Assembly: GCF_015160855.1 (NCBI RefSeq)
Contig: NZ_CP063373.1
Span: 1,116,001 to 1,180,000 of the forward strand
From: Streptomyces ferrugineus
GTDB taxonomy: Bacteria; Actinomycetota; Actinomycetes; Streptomycetales; Streptomycetaceae
DNA: 64,000 nucleotides
Reading direction: 5' to 3'
Each line of letters opens with the position of its first letter. Position 1 is the stretch's first letter. The notes under the pieces are model-generated. The model worked only from the letters and a program-made list of their open reading frames with translations, searched no databases and had not been told where the DNA came from. The position numbers and the translations under genes were made by a program. Shown here in pieces: positions 34,108 through 44,021 of this stretch.

Positions 34108-34177
34108 GTGCGTCCACCCCGGCGAACATGACACGCACTCATGTCTGTGATCTTCACGTGATCTGCGCGGCATTAAC

Positions 34178-34205
34178 TTGTGACAAGTGATCGTCTGCCT
34201 ATACG
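34178..34205 (+). promoter_or_regulatory. promoter upstream of rpfC
   Basis: TTGTGA (34178-34183), 16 bases and TATACG (34200-34205) give a likely promoter with a leader of about 60 bases before ATG 34274. Upstream, GTGATCTTCAC (34147-34157) is a small palindrome that may bind a regulator. Unlike rpfA, there is no room for a c-di-AMP riboswitch. Confidence 0.5.
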
Positions 34206-34273
34206 TTCACGGATCAACGACGGCGCCAGGTTTCACGCGCCGCGGTCACAGCTGTCTCGTGAAAGGTCCCCGC

Positions 34274-35299
34274 ATGCTCTCCGGGAACGGTCGTCACCGT
34301 CGCCCCCGTCAGGCTCCGGCTCTTCTCGTCGCGGCCGGAGTGACCGGGTCCGCAATCGCCATCCCGCTGCTCGGCGCCACGGGCGCGAGCGCCGCCGAAG
34401 CCACCGTGTGGGACAAGGTGGCCGACTGCGAGAGCGGCGGCTCCTGGAGCGCCGACGACGGCAACGGACAGTACGGCGGGCTCCAGTTGACCCAGGAGGA
34501 CTGGGAGAAGTACGGCGGCCTCGACTACGCCGCCAGCCCCGATCTGGCCAGCCGCTCCCAGCAGATAGCCGTGGCCCAGGAGATCCTCGCGGACCAGGGC
34601 ACCGCCCCCTGGGGCACCTGTGCGGTGCTCAACGGGCTCACCAAGAAGTCCGGGGCGATCGACCTCGACACCGGTGTGGCGGAGGACTCACCCTCCGAGG
34701 TGTCCGGATCATCCGGCTTGCTTGATTCGTCCAGGTCGTCAGGCTCGTCCAACTCTTCGGATTCATCCGGTTCGTCGAGCGAATCCGACTCCTCCGATGC
34801 GTCCACCCCATCCGACGACCCCTTGAGCTCGCCGAGCGGCACGCCTGACGATTCATCCGAATCGCCCGAGAATTCCACACCTTCTCCGTCTCGGGATGAC
34901 AAATCCTCGAAGTCCGACAAGTCGCCCGAATCAACCCCTTCGCAGTCGCCGGACAGCTCTCCCGTGGAGGCGTCCGAGGACGACAATCAGGACAACCCGG
35001 GGCAGGACGCGGGCTCCTGGGGTCTCGTCGACACCGGGGCGGTCGACGCTCCGGCGGCCGGCTCCGGTCGCCATCGTGGACCCAGCGCCGACGAGGGCAA
35101 GGCCGACGACGCGGCCACCAAGTCCTCCGGCCGCCATGCCTCGTATCAGGTCCGCTCGGGCGACACTCTCGCCTCGATCGCCGACTCCCTTGACCTCGAC
35201 GGCGGATGGCGCGCGCTGTACAAGGCGAACGAGAACGCCATCGGGTCCGACGCGAACCACATCTTCCCCGGTCAGACCCTGGACGTCCCCGTCGAATAA
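34274..35299 (+). CDS. rpfC: resuscitation-promoting factor with LysM domain
   Basis: Secreted peptidoglycan hydrolase of 341 residues. A signal peptide ends near ASAAEA (about 40). The Rpf domain (about 41-115) has the lysozyme-like DCESGGSW with its catalytic Glu and NGQYGGLQLTQEDWEKYGG. A Ser/Asp/Pro-rich linker of about 140 residues follows, and a LysM peptidoglycan-binding domain closes the protein (YQVRSGDTLASIADSLDLDGGWRAL). The linker uses mixed Ser codons and has lower GC than its surroundings. The name rests on synteny with S. coelicolor SCO3098. Rpf proteins cleave spore and vegetative walls and promote germination. GAAAGG supports ATG 34274. Confidence 0.9.
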   Translation: MLSGNGRHRRPRQAPALLVAAGVTGSAIAIPLLGATGASAAEATVWDKVADCESGGSWSADDGNGQYGGLQLTQEDWEKYGGLDYAASPDLASRSQQIAVAQEILADQGTAPWGTCAVLNGLTKKSGAIDLDTGVAEDSPSEVSGSSGLLDSSRSSGSSNSSDSSGSSSESDSSDASTPSDDPLSSPSGTPDDSSESPENSTPSPSRDDKSSKSDKSPESTPSQSPDSSPVEASEDDNQDNPGQDAGSWGLVDTGAVDAPAAGSGRHRGPSADEGKADDAATKSSGRHASYQVRSGDTLASIADSLDLDGGWRALYKANENAIGSDANHIFPGQTLDVPVE

Positions 35300-35471
35300 C
35301 GGTCGAACAGGGCGAAAGGCGGCGGCAGTTGGCGTCATGTTTCGCGGCTAATGTCCGCTTTGAAAGCAGTGAGAGATAGATCTCAGAAGCCCTGATCGTC
35401 TTTGTAATTCCGCGAATCGCGTGTCTACGGTCGTGATCGCTCGCCACCAGAGCGAGCCCCGACAGCCGTCA
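35300..35471. promoter_or_regulatory. rpfA promoter region upstream of the riboswitch
   Basis: This stretch between rpfC and the riboswitch is relatively AT-rich (for example 35349-35410) and should hold the rpfA promoter. Candidate words are GTAATTCC and TCTACGGTC. A firm -35/-10 pair was not found. No gene is supported. Confidence 0.35.
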
Positions 35472-35688
35472 CGCCGAATCCTGCCGGCGGCCGTACGGGA
35501 ACAGTCGTCGCGTAAAGCGCCGTAGGCAGGAGCGGGGGACCCAAGGTTTGCGCCGGGTCCGGCAGTTGAGGCCCTTCGGGGCCGCACGGCCGGAATCGGC
35601 TTGGGGTGAAGTCGCGCACTGGACACCAGCGGTGCGCGGCCGGGCAACTCAACCGGCCCGAACCCGACAGCTCACCTCGCAGGCGTCG
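35472..35688 (+). ncRNA. c-di-AMP (ydaO-yuaA) riboswitch
   Basis: The leader of rpfA shows the conserved blocks of the ydaO motif in order: CGCCGAATCCTGCC (35472), GAGCGGGGGACCCA (about 35532), CTTGGGGTGAAGTCG (about 35602) and CCCGAACCCGACAGCTCACC (about 35657) followed by TCGCAGGCG. The outer stem pairs the first and last blocks. This class binds cyclic di-AMP and, in Streptomyces rpfA leaders, is reported to attenuate expression when the ligand is abundant. It ends about 16 bases before ATG 35705. Confidence 0.93.
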
Positions 35689-35692
35689 GTGA

Positions 35693-36385
<693 letters not shown>

Positions 36386-36476
36386 GAGGAAGGTGCGGGG
36401 GGCGGGCCGGCGGCGGCGGAAACACGCGGCCGACAGGTGAACCACAGCGCCTTCACATCCGTGGACCTCATAGTGA

Positions 36477-38009
<1,533 letters not shown>

Positions 38010-38104
38010 GACAGGCCTTAGAGCAGCGTCGTACGTACGTCCCCGTACTCGGTCCCGTACCGTGTGCGGGGACGTACGCACGTGAAAGGGGAGGCGCAGA
38101 GCCG

Positions 38105-38581
38105 ATGGCCGTCAAGGACCGGGACCGTTTCTCCACCGCGACCAGGATCCGGCTGCTCGGCGAGCAGACGGCGGCCCGTGTCTACCGTTCCCAGACCAAG
38201 CGGCAGGCCAGGCGCTCCCGGCTCACTGGCCGCGCCGCGCTGCTCGCGCTGGTGGTCTGCTCCCTCGTCGTGGCGCTGGCCTACCCGATGAGGCAGTACG
38301 TCTCCCAGCGCGCCGAGATCGCCGACATGCAGCGGGAGCGGGAGGAGGCCGCCCGGCGCGTCGAGCAGCTGCGCGACCTCAAGGCGCGCTGGCAGGACGA
38401 CGCGTACGCCGAGCAGCAGATCCGGCAGCGGCTGCACTATGTGATGCCCGGGGAGACCGGTTTCATCGTGGTCGACCCGGACGCGGCGAAGAAGTCGCGG
38501 ACCGACCAGAGCGAGGCGGACCGGCCCTGGTACGCGAACATCTGGGACGGGGTCGACAAGGCCGACGCCGCCGACCAGTGA
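38105..38581 (+). CDS. divIC: DivIC/FtsB-like septum formation initiator
   Basis: Bitopic membrane protein of 158 residues. A basic cytosolic N-terminus (about 1-42) leads to one transmembrane segment (LLALVVCSLVVALAYPM, about 45-62) and a coiled coil QRAEIADMQREREEAARRVEQ with the family end LHYVMPGETGFIVVDP. DivIC with FtsL and FtsQ supports sporulation septation in Streptomyces. It starts at ATG 38105 and is followed at 33 bases by the DUF501 gene, the conserved eno-divIC-DUF501-ppx order of actinomycetes. Confidence 0.93.
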   Translation: MAVKDRDRFSTATRIRLLGEQTAARVYRSQTKRQARRSRLTGRAALLALVVCSLVVALAYPMRQYVSQRAEIADMQREREEAARRVEQLRDLKARWQDDAYAEQQIRQRLHYVMPGETGFIVVDPDAAKKSRTDQSEADRPWYANIWDGVDKADAADQ

Positions 38582-38614
38582 GAACCGAACGAAGAGAACG
38601 ACGGAAAGACAGGC

Positions 38615-39142
38615 ATGCAATCGCCCCCGCCGCCCACCCCGCGCACCGAGCCCACCGACGCGGACGTCGAGGCGTTCAAGCAGCAGCTCGGCCGTCCCCC
38701 GCGCGGGCTGCGCGCCATCGCGCACCGGTGCCCGTGCGGGCAGCCGGACGTGGTCGAGACGGCGCCCCGGCTGCCCGACGGCACGCCCTTCCCGACGCTG
38801 TACTACCTGACGTGCCCCAAGGCGTCGTCGGCGATCGGGACGCTGGAGGCGAACGGGGTGATGAAGGAGATGACGGCGCGGCTGGAGAGCGATCCGGAGC
38901 TGGCGGCGGCGTATCGCTCCGCGCATGAGGACTACATCCGGCGGCGGGACGAGATCGAGGAGCTGACCGGGTTTCCGAGCGCGGGCGGCATGCCGGATCG
39001 GGTGAAGTGCCTGCATGTGCTGGTGGCGCACTCGTTGGCCGCCGGGCCGGGGGTGAATCCGCTGGGGGACGAGGCCATCGCGATGCTGCCGGAGTGGTGG
39101 CTGAAGGGGCCGTGTGTGGTGCCGACCGAGATCGGCCCCTGA
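38615..39142 (+). CDS. DUF501 protein
   Basis: Soluble protein of 175 residues of the actinobacterial DUF501 family. The motif HRCPCGQPDVVET (about 37-49), the segment FPTLYYLTCPKASSAIG and VKCLHVLVAHSLAAGPGVNPLGD are its hallmarks; the conserved cysteines suggest metal binding. No function is established. It is conserved between divIC and the Ppx/GppA gene, and the 57-base spacing suggests one operon. Confidence 0.92.
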   Translation: MQSPPPPTPRTEPTDADVEAFKQQLGRPPRGLRAIAHRCPCGQPDVVETAPRLPDGTPFPTLYYLTCPKASSAIGTLEANGVMKEMTARLESDPELAAAYRSAHEDYIRRRDEIEELTGFPSAGGMPDRVKCLHVLVAHSLAAGPGVNPLGDEAIAMLPEWWLKGPCVVPTEIGP

Positions 39143-39199
39143 AGGGCCTCGTCCTCAAACACAGCTCGAAGACAGTCCCGCACATCGGAAGGGCACCCC

Positions 39200-40174
39200 A
39201 TGACCCGCGTCGCCGCCATCGACTGCGGTACGAACTCCATCCGGCTCCTCGTCGCCGATGTCGACCCGGTCACGGGCGAACTCGTCGATCTGGACCGGCG
39301 TATGACCATCGTGCGGCTCGGCCAGGGCGTCGACCGTACGGGGCGGCTCGCCCCTCAGGCGCTGGAGCGGACCTTCGCCGCGTGCCGTGACTACGCGGCG
39401 ATCATCAAGGAGCACGGCGCCGAACGGCTGCGCTTCGTCGCGACGTCCGCCTCCCGGGACGCCGAGAACCGGGACGACTTCGTGCGCGGCGTCATGGAGA
39501 TCCTGGGCGTCGAGCCCGAGGTGATCACCGGCGATCAGGAGGCCGAGTTCTCCTTCACGGGAGCCACCAGGGAACTGACGGGGCGTGCGGACCTGCACCG
39601 GCCCTACCTCGTCGTGGACATCGGCGGCGGGTCGACGGAGTTCGTCGTCGGCGAGGAGCATGTGCGGGCGGCGCGCTCCGTGGACGTCGGGTGTGTGCGG
39701 ATGACCGAGCGGCATCTCGTGCGGGACGGCGCGGTTTCCGACCCGCCCTCCGAGGAACAGATCGCGGCCATACGGGAAGACGTCGAGGCCGCCCTGGATC
39801 TCGCCGAGGAGAGTGTGCCGTTGCGCGAGGCCCGGACGCTGGTGGGGCTCGCCGGTTCCGTCACCACGGTGTCGGCGATCGCCCAGGACCTGCCCGAGTA
39901 CGACTCGACGCGCATCCACCACTCCCGGGTCACCCTCGGCCGGGTCCGCGAGATCACCGACCGGCTGCTGCACTCCACCCACGCCGAGCGTGCGGCCGTG
40001 CCCTCCATGCACCCGGGGCGGGTCGACGTCATCGGGGCCGGCGCTCTGGTGCTGCTCGCCGTCATGGAGCGGATCGGCGCCGAGGAGGTCGTGGTCAGCG
40101 AGCACGACATCCTCGACGGCATCGCCTTCAAGGTGGCGGAGGACGCGCAGGCGGCCAAGCGCGACAGTCGCTGA
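39200..40174 (+). CDS. ppx: Ppx/GppA-family phosphatase
   Basis: Protein of 324 residues of the actin-fold (ASKHA) Ppx/GppA family. Phosphate 1 motif is AAIDCGTNSIRLLVAD, phosphate 2 is VVDIGGGSTEFVVG, and GLAGSVTTVSAIAQ follows. The family degrades inorganic polyphosphate or hydrolyses pppGpp; this short form lacks the C-terminal HD-like domain of E. coli Ppx, so which of the two it prefers is open. It ends the eno-divIC-DUF501-ppx cluster and is followed by a bidirectional terminator. Confidence 0.92.
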   Translation: MTRVAAIDCGTNSIRLLVADVDPVTGELVDLDRRMTIVRLGQGVDRTGRLAPQALERTFAACRDYAAIIKEHGAERLRFVATSASRDAENRDDFVRGVMEILGVEPEVITGDQEAEFSFTGATRELTGRADLHRPYLVVDIGGGSTEFVVGEEHVRAARSVDVGCVRMTERHLVRDGAVSDPPSEEQIAAIREDVEAALDLAEESVPLREARTLVGLAGSVTTVSAIAQDLPEYDSTRIHHSRVTLGRVREITDRLLHSTHAERAAVPSMHPGRVDVIGAGALVLLAVMERIGAEEVVVSEHDILDGIAFKVAEDAQAAKRDSR

Positions 40175-40227
40175 ATCCGCCCTGATTCCGTCCTGACACC
40201 GCCTTGATCCCAACCCTGTGACGCGGA

Positions 40228-40262
40228 ACGGCCCCGGACCTCATGGGAGGAACCGGGGCCGT
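40228..40262. terminator. bidirectional terminator
   Basis: ACGGCCCCGG (40228-40237) and CCGGGGCCGT (40253-40262) form a perfect ten-base stem with a 15-base loop between the convergent ppx gene and the histidine-rich peptide gene. Confidence 0.8.
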
Positions 40263-40287
40263 CGTGCCTGCCCGTGCGGGCCGGCCG

Positions 40288-40554
40288 TCAGTTGCAGAGG
40301 AGGACGAGGAGGCCGCTACACCCTCCGTCGTGGTGGCCGTGACCATGACCGTGGCCATGGCCATGGCCGTGTCCGTGGTCGCCGTGGCTCGGACTCGCCT
40401 GGGCGATCGCGGCCTTGGCGGCGACTTGGTGGGCGGGTGCGGCCGCGGCGGACGCGGCCGTGGCCGCACCCGTCGCCAGGGCGATGCCCAGGGCAACGCC
40501 GACCGAGACTATTCGCTTGGTGGCCCGCGCGGGGGCCTTCTGTGAGGTGATCAT
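40288..40554 (-). CDS. small secreted histidine-rich peptide
   Basis: Protein of 88 residues with a clear Sec signal peptide (RIVSVGVALGIALATGAATA, cleavage near ASAAAA). The mature part is about 50 residues: an Ala-rich helix, then a (Gly-His) repeat DHGHGHGHGHGHGHGHHDGG and a final CSGLLVLLCN with two cysteines that could form a small disulfide loop. The His run should bind Ni, Zn or Cu. No known family was recognised. TAACGT lies exactly six bases before ATG 40554, which supports real, leaderless expression. A terminator follows. Confidence 0.75.
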   Translation of the reverse strand: MITSQKAPARATKRIVSVGVALGIALATGAATAASAAAAPAHQVAAKAAIAQASPSHGDHGHGHGHGHGHGHGHHDGGCSGLLVLLCN

Positions 40555-40566
40555 GGCTGCACGTTA

Positions 40567-41101
40567 TGTGCCCTTCCGATCATTTTCGCGCGGAGTGTGG
40601 CTACTGGGTGACGGTGACTCAGGTCGCGCCCGCGGGGTGGTTCGCGTCTCGTTTTGCTACTTGTCGGTAGCCATCGGCTGAGCGCTGCGGTTAGCGTGTG
40701 AGCGCCTTTCAGGGGGTCTTTCGGGCCCCTCGGGGCGGCCTCGCGGGTGGCCGCCGGAGAAAGTTCGTGAAGTTCTTCACAAGGAAATCGGCCCTGCGGG
40801 AGCACTGATCGGTGCCGGTTGACCCTTCCGAGGGGCGAACGGCCCCTTGAACATGTTCAGATGGCCGGCGTATGGGGGCTTCGGGGCGCTCTCGGCGAAG
40901 GGTGTTCCGGTCCGCTCACAGGGGGTGCGGAGAGCCAGAGAGGCAGCTCACGCGGCATTGACAACGGGTCGAACCGTGCGCCGGTTCCCTGACGTGACCA
41001 TGAGCTGCGTCACGCGGGCCGGGGAGTGTAGCACAGGCCATGGAAGAGCTTGTGAAGGGGCGCACGAGCGACCCCCCTGAGGCAGGTGGATACTCGATGG
41101 C
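40567..41101. promoter_or_regulatory. long upstream region of ndh
   Basis: About 535 bases without a convincing gene. It holds the Rex operator at 40765-40782, a perfect 12-base palindrome TGAACATGTTCA (40848-40859), and an inverted repeat CGTGAC-N10-GTCACG (40993-41014). The ribosome-binding site of ndh is weak. The distance from the Rex site to the ATG (320 bases) implies a long leader or an internal promoter. Confidence 0.55.
40765..40782. promoter_or_regulatory. Rex operator (redox-sensing repressor site)
   Basis: The sequence TCGTGAAGTTCTTCACAA fits the Rex consensus TTGTGAA-N4-TTCACAA at all but one specified position. Rex senses the NADH/NAD+ ratio and represses respiratory genes in Streptomyces, so a site before ndh (41102) makes functional sense. 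No Rex gene is in the window. Confidence 0.78.
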
Positions 41102-42481
41102 ATGAGCACCACGGAGCGTCCCAGGATCCTCGTAGTAGGCGGTGGGTACGTAGGCCTGTACGCAGCTCGGCGCATTCTCAAGAAGATGCGCTACGGAGAG
41201 GCGACCGTCACGGTCGTCGACCCCCGGTCGTACATGACCTACCAGCCCTTCCTCCCCGAAACCGCCGCCGGCAGCATCTCCCCGCGCCACGTCGTCGTCC
41301 CGCTGCGACGCGTGCTGCCCAAGGCGGAGGTCCTCACCGGCCGGGTCACCACCATCGACCAGGACCGCAAGGTCGCCTCGATCGCCCCGCTGGTCGGCGA
41401 GGCGTACGAGCTGCCCTTCGACTACCTGGTGATCGCGCTCGGCGCGGTCTCCCGCACCTTCCCGATCCCCGGCCTCGCCGAGCAGGGCATCGGCATGAAG
41501 GGCATCGAGGAGGCCATCGGCCTGCGCAACCACGTCCTCGAGCAGCTCGACAAGGCCGACTCCACCACCGACGAGGAGATCCGCCGCAAGGCGCTCACCT
41601 TCGTCTTCATCGGCGGCGGCTTCGCCGGTGCCGAGACCATCGGTGAGGTCGAGGACATGGCCCGCGACGCGGCCAAGTACTACACCAGCGTCTCCCGCGA
41701 GGACATGCGGTTCATCCTCGTCGACGCCGCCGACAAGATCCTGCCCGAGGTCGGCCCCAAGCTCGGCCAGTACGGCAAGGAGCACCTGGAGGCCCGCGGG
41801 GTCGAGGTCTACCTCTCCACCTCCATGGACTCCTGCGTCGACGGCCACGTGATGCTGAAGAACGGACTCGAGGTCGACTCCAACACCATCGTGTGGACGG
41901 CCGGCGTCAAGCCCAACCCGGCCCTCGGCCGCTACGGTCTGCCCCTCGGCCCCCGTGGTCACGTCGACTGCGAGCCCACGCTCCAGGTCAAGGGCACCGA
42001 CTACATCTGGGCCGCCGGCGACAACGCCCAGGTCCCGGACCTCGTCGGCCGCAAGGCGGGCAACGAGAACGCCTGGTGCCCGCCGAACGCCCAGCACGCG
42101 CTGCGTCAGGCCCGCGTCCTCGGCGACAACGTGATCTCCGGTATGCGGGGCTTCCCGCAGAAGGACTACTCGCACGCCAACAAGGGCGCGGTGGCCGGAC
42201 TCGGCCTCCACAAGGGCGTGGCGATGATCGTCATGGGCAAGATGAAGATCAAGCTCAAGGGCCGTCTCGCCTGGTACATGCACCGTGGCTACCACGGCAT
42301 GGCGATGCCGACCTGGAACCGCAAGATCCGCGTCTTCGCCGACTGGACGCTCGGCATGTTCCTCAAGCGCGAGGTCGTGGCGCTCGGCGCGCTGGAGACT
42401 CCGCGCGAGGAGTTCTACGAGGCGGCGAAGCCCGTGCCTGCGGCGCCCAAGCCGGAGAAGACCAAGGCCAAGGCCTCCTGA
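41102..42481 (+). CDS. ndh: type II NADH dehydrogenase
   Basis: Membrane-associated flavoprotein of 459 residues passing electrons from NADH to menaquinone without proton pumping. FAD-binding motif ILVVGGGYVGLYAARRIL at the N-terminus; NADH-binding motif FVFIGGGFAGAETIGEVED (about 165-183); the second FAD contact YIWAAGDNAQVPD (about 300). The C-terminal 100 residues include an amphipathic anchoring part (WYMHRGYHGMAMPTWNRKI). ATG 41102 begins MSTTERPRILVVGGG. It is preceded by a Rex operator and followed by a terminator. Confidence 0.95.
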   Translation: MSTTERPRILVVGGGYVGLYAARRILKKMRYGEATVTVVDPRSYMTYQPFLPETAAGSISPRHVVVPLRRVLPKAEVLTGRVTTIDQDRKVASIAPLVGEAYELPFDYLVIALGAVSRTFPIPGLAEQGIGMKGIEEAIGLRNHVLEQLDKADSTTDEEIRRKALTFVFIGGGFAGAETIGEVEDMARDAAKYYTSVSREDMRFILVDAADKILPEVGPKLGQYGKEHLEARGVEVYLSTSMDSCVDGHVMLKNGLEVDSNTIVWTAGVKPNPALGRYGLPLGPRGHVDCEPTLQVKGTDYIWAAGDNAQVPDLVGRKAGNENAWCPPNAQHALRQARVLGDNVISGMRGFPQKDYSHANKGAVAGLGLHKGVAMIVMGKMKIKLKGRLAWYMHRGYHGMAMPTWNRKIRVFADWTLGMFLKREVVALGALETPREEFYEAAKPVPAAPKPEKTKAKAS

Positions 42482-42503
42482 CCGGCTCCGGTCGCTGAAC
42501 CAA

Positions 42504-42543
42504 CGAAGGACCTTCCGCCATCCGTGGTGCGGGAGGTCCTTCG
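42504..42543 (+). terminator. terminator after ndh
   Basis: CGAAGGACCTTCCGC (42504-42518) pairs with GCGGGAGGTCCTTCG (42529-42543) with one mismatch and a ten-base loop, 23 bases after the ndh stop codon. Confidence 0.8.
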
Positions 42544-42670
42544 GCGTTCCTGGGGCCTGTGCCCCCAGCTTTTGCCTGGCTGTAACGCGCATGGGGGACT
42601 GCGCACAAGCCCCTCAGGTGTTTACGTGGTGTTGGACTTTCCGGGTTCACCTGTCACGGAGGTGTGCGCC

Positions 42671-43966
42671 ATGGCCGACGCCGCGCTGCGGCTGAAGAGC
42701 CTCGTCGAACAGTTGCTGGGAGTACCGCTCCCGGTGCGCATCCGCGCCTGGGACGGTTCGCAGGCGGGTCCGCCGGACGCGCCTGCCCTCGTCGTACGCA
42801 ACCGCCGCGCCGTGCGGCGGCTGTTGTGGAAGCCGGGCGAACTGGGGCTGGCCCGTGGCTGGGTGGCCGGGGACCTCGATGTCGAGGGGGACCTCTACAC
42901 CGCCCTCGATCTGATGGCCGGGCTGGTGTGGGAGCGGGGGGAGGACGCCCGGAGCCTGGCTCAGGCGCTGCGGGACCCCGAGGTGCGCGCCGCGGTGCGC
43001 GGCCTGGTCAAGATGGGCGGACTGCCGCTGCCGCCCGCGCCGCCCCCCGAGGAGGTGCGCCGGCACGGCCATCTGCACACCAAGCGCACCGACAGACGCG
43101 CCATCAGCCACCACTACGACGTAGGCAACGACTTCTACGAGATCGTCCTCGGCCCGTCCATGGTGTACTCCTGCGCCTACTGGTCGGCCCCGCCCCCGGA
43201 CGGCACCCTCGAAGCCGCCCAGCGCGACAAGCTCGACCTCATCTGCCGCAAGCTCGATCTGAGGCCCGGCCAGCGGCTGCTCGACGTCGGCTGCGGCTGG
43301 GGCTCCCTGGCCGTGCACGCCGCCCGCGAGTACGGCGTGAGCGTCGTCGGCGTCACCCTCTCCCAGGAGCAGGCGGCGTACGCCCGCAAGCGCGTCGCCG
43401 GCGAGGGGCTCACCGACAAGGTGGAGATCCGCGTCCAGGACTACCGGGACGTCGACGACGGGCCGTACGACGCCATCTCCTCCATCGGCATGGCCGAACA
43501 CGTCGGCGCCGAGCGGTACCTGGAGTACGCCGACGTACTGCACCGGCTGCTCAAGCCCGGCGGGCGGCTGCTCAACCACCAGATCGGGCGGCGGCCGCAG
43601 CGCGACGAGTCGACGTACCGCGTCGACGATTTCATCGACGCCTATGTCTTCCCCGACGGCGAGCTCCAGCCCGTCGGCGTCACCGTCACCCAGCTCGAAC
43701 GCGCCGGGTTCGAGGTGCGCGACGTCGAGTCGATCCGGGAGCACTACGCGCTGACCCTGCGCCGCTGGGTGGCCAACCTGGAGGCCGACTGGGCCCGCGC
43801 GGCCGAGCTCACCGGCGCCGGCCGGGCCCGCGTCTGGCGGCTGTACATGGCCGCCTCCGCGGTGTCCTTCGAGCGCAACCGCATCGGGGTCAACCAGGTG
43901 CTGGCGGTGCGGACGCCCGACTCCGGTGACGCGGCGATGCCGCTGCGCTCCCGCACCTGGGGCTGA
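42671..43966 (+). CDS. cfa: cyclopropane-fatty-acyl-phospholipid synthase
   Basis: SAM-dependent enzyme of 431 residues acting on membrane phospholipid acyl chains. An N-terminal lipid-binding domain (about 1-120) precedes the family mark SHHYDVGNDFYEIVLG (about 139), the SAM site LLDVGCGWGSLAVHAAREYG (about 200) and EHVGAERY. C-terminal LRRWVANLEADW closes the fold. It may form cyclopropane or 10-methyl branched fatty acids. ATG 42671 follows GGAGG at eight bases. It is monocistronic, ended by a bidirectional terminator. Confidence 0.95.
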   Translation: MADAALRLKSLVEQLLGVPLPVRIRAWDGSQAGPPDAPALVVRNRRAVRRLLWKPGELGLARGWVAGDLDVEGDLYTALDLMAGLVWERGEDARSLAQALRDPEVRAAVRGLVKMGGLPLPPAPPPEEVRRHGHLHTKRTDRRAISHHYDVGNDFYEIVLGPSMVYSCAYWSAPPPDGTLEAAQRDKLDLICRKLDLRPGQRLLDVGCGWGSLAVHAAREYGVSVVGVTLSQEQAAYARKRVAGEGLTDKVEIRVQDYRDVDDGPYDAISSIGMAEHVGAERYLEYADVLHRLLKPGGRLLNHQIGRRPQRDESTYRVDDFIDAYVFPDGELQPVGVTVTQLERAGFEVRDVESIREHYALTLRRWVANLEADWARAAELTGAGRARVWRLYMAASAVSFERNRIGVNQVLAVRTPDSGDAAMPLRSRTWG

Positions 43967-43971
43967 GACGC

Positions 43972-44006
43972 CAGGGGCCCCGCTCCCTTCCGGGAACGGG
44001 GCCCTG
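43972..44006. terminator. bidirectional terminator after cfa
   Basis: CAGGGGCCCCG (43972-43982) pairs with CGGGGCCCTG (43997-44006), nearly perfect, between the convergent cfa gene and the ABC permease gene that ends at 44022. Confidence 0.8.
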
Positions 44007-44021
44007 TGCGCGTACGTGCCG

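Noticed and set aside
40551..40805. Possible 84-codon gene on the minus strand upstream of the histidine-rich peptide
   Set aside because: No ribosome-binding site or family, basic low-complexity content, and it overlaps the Rex operator and the leaderless promoter.
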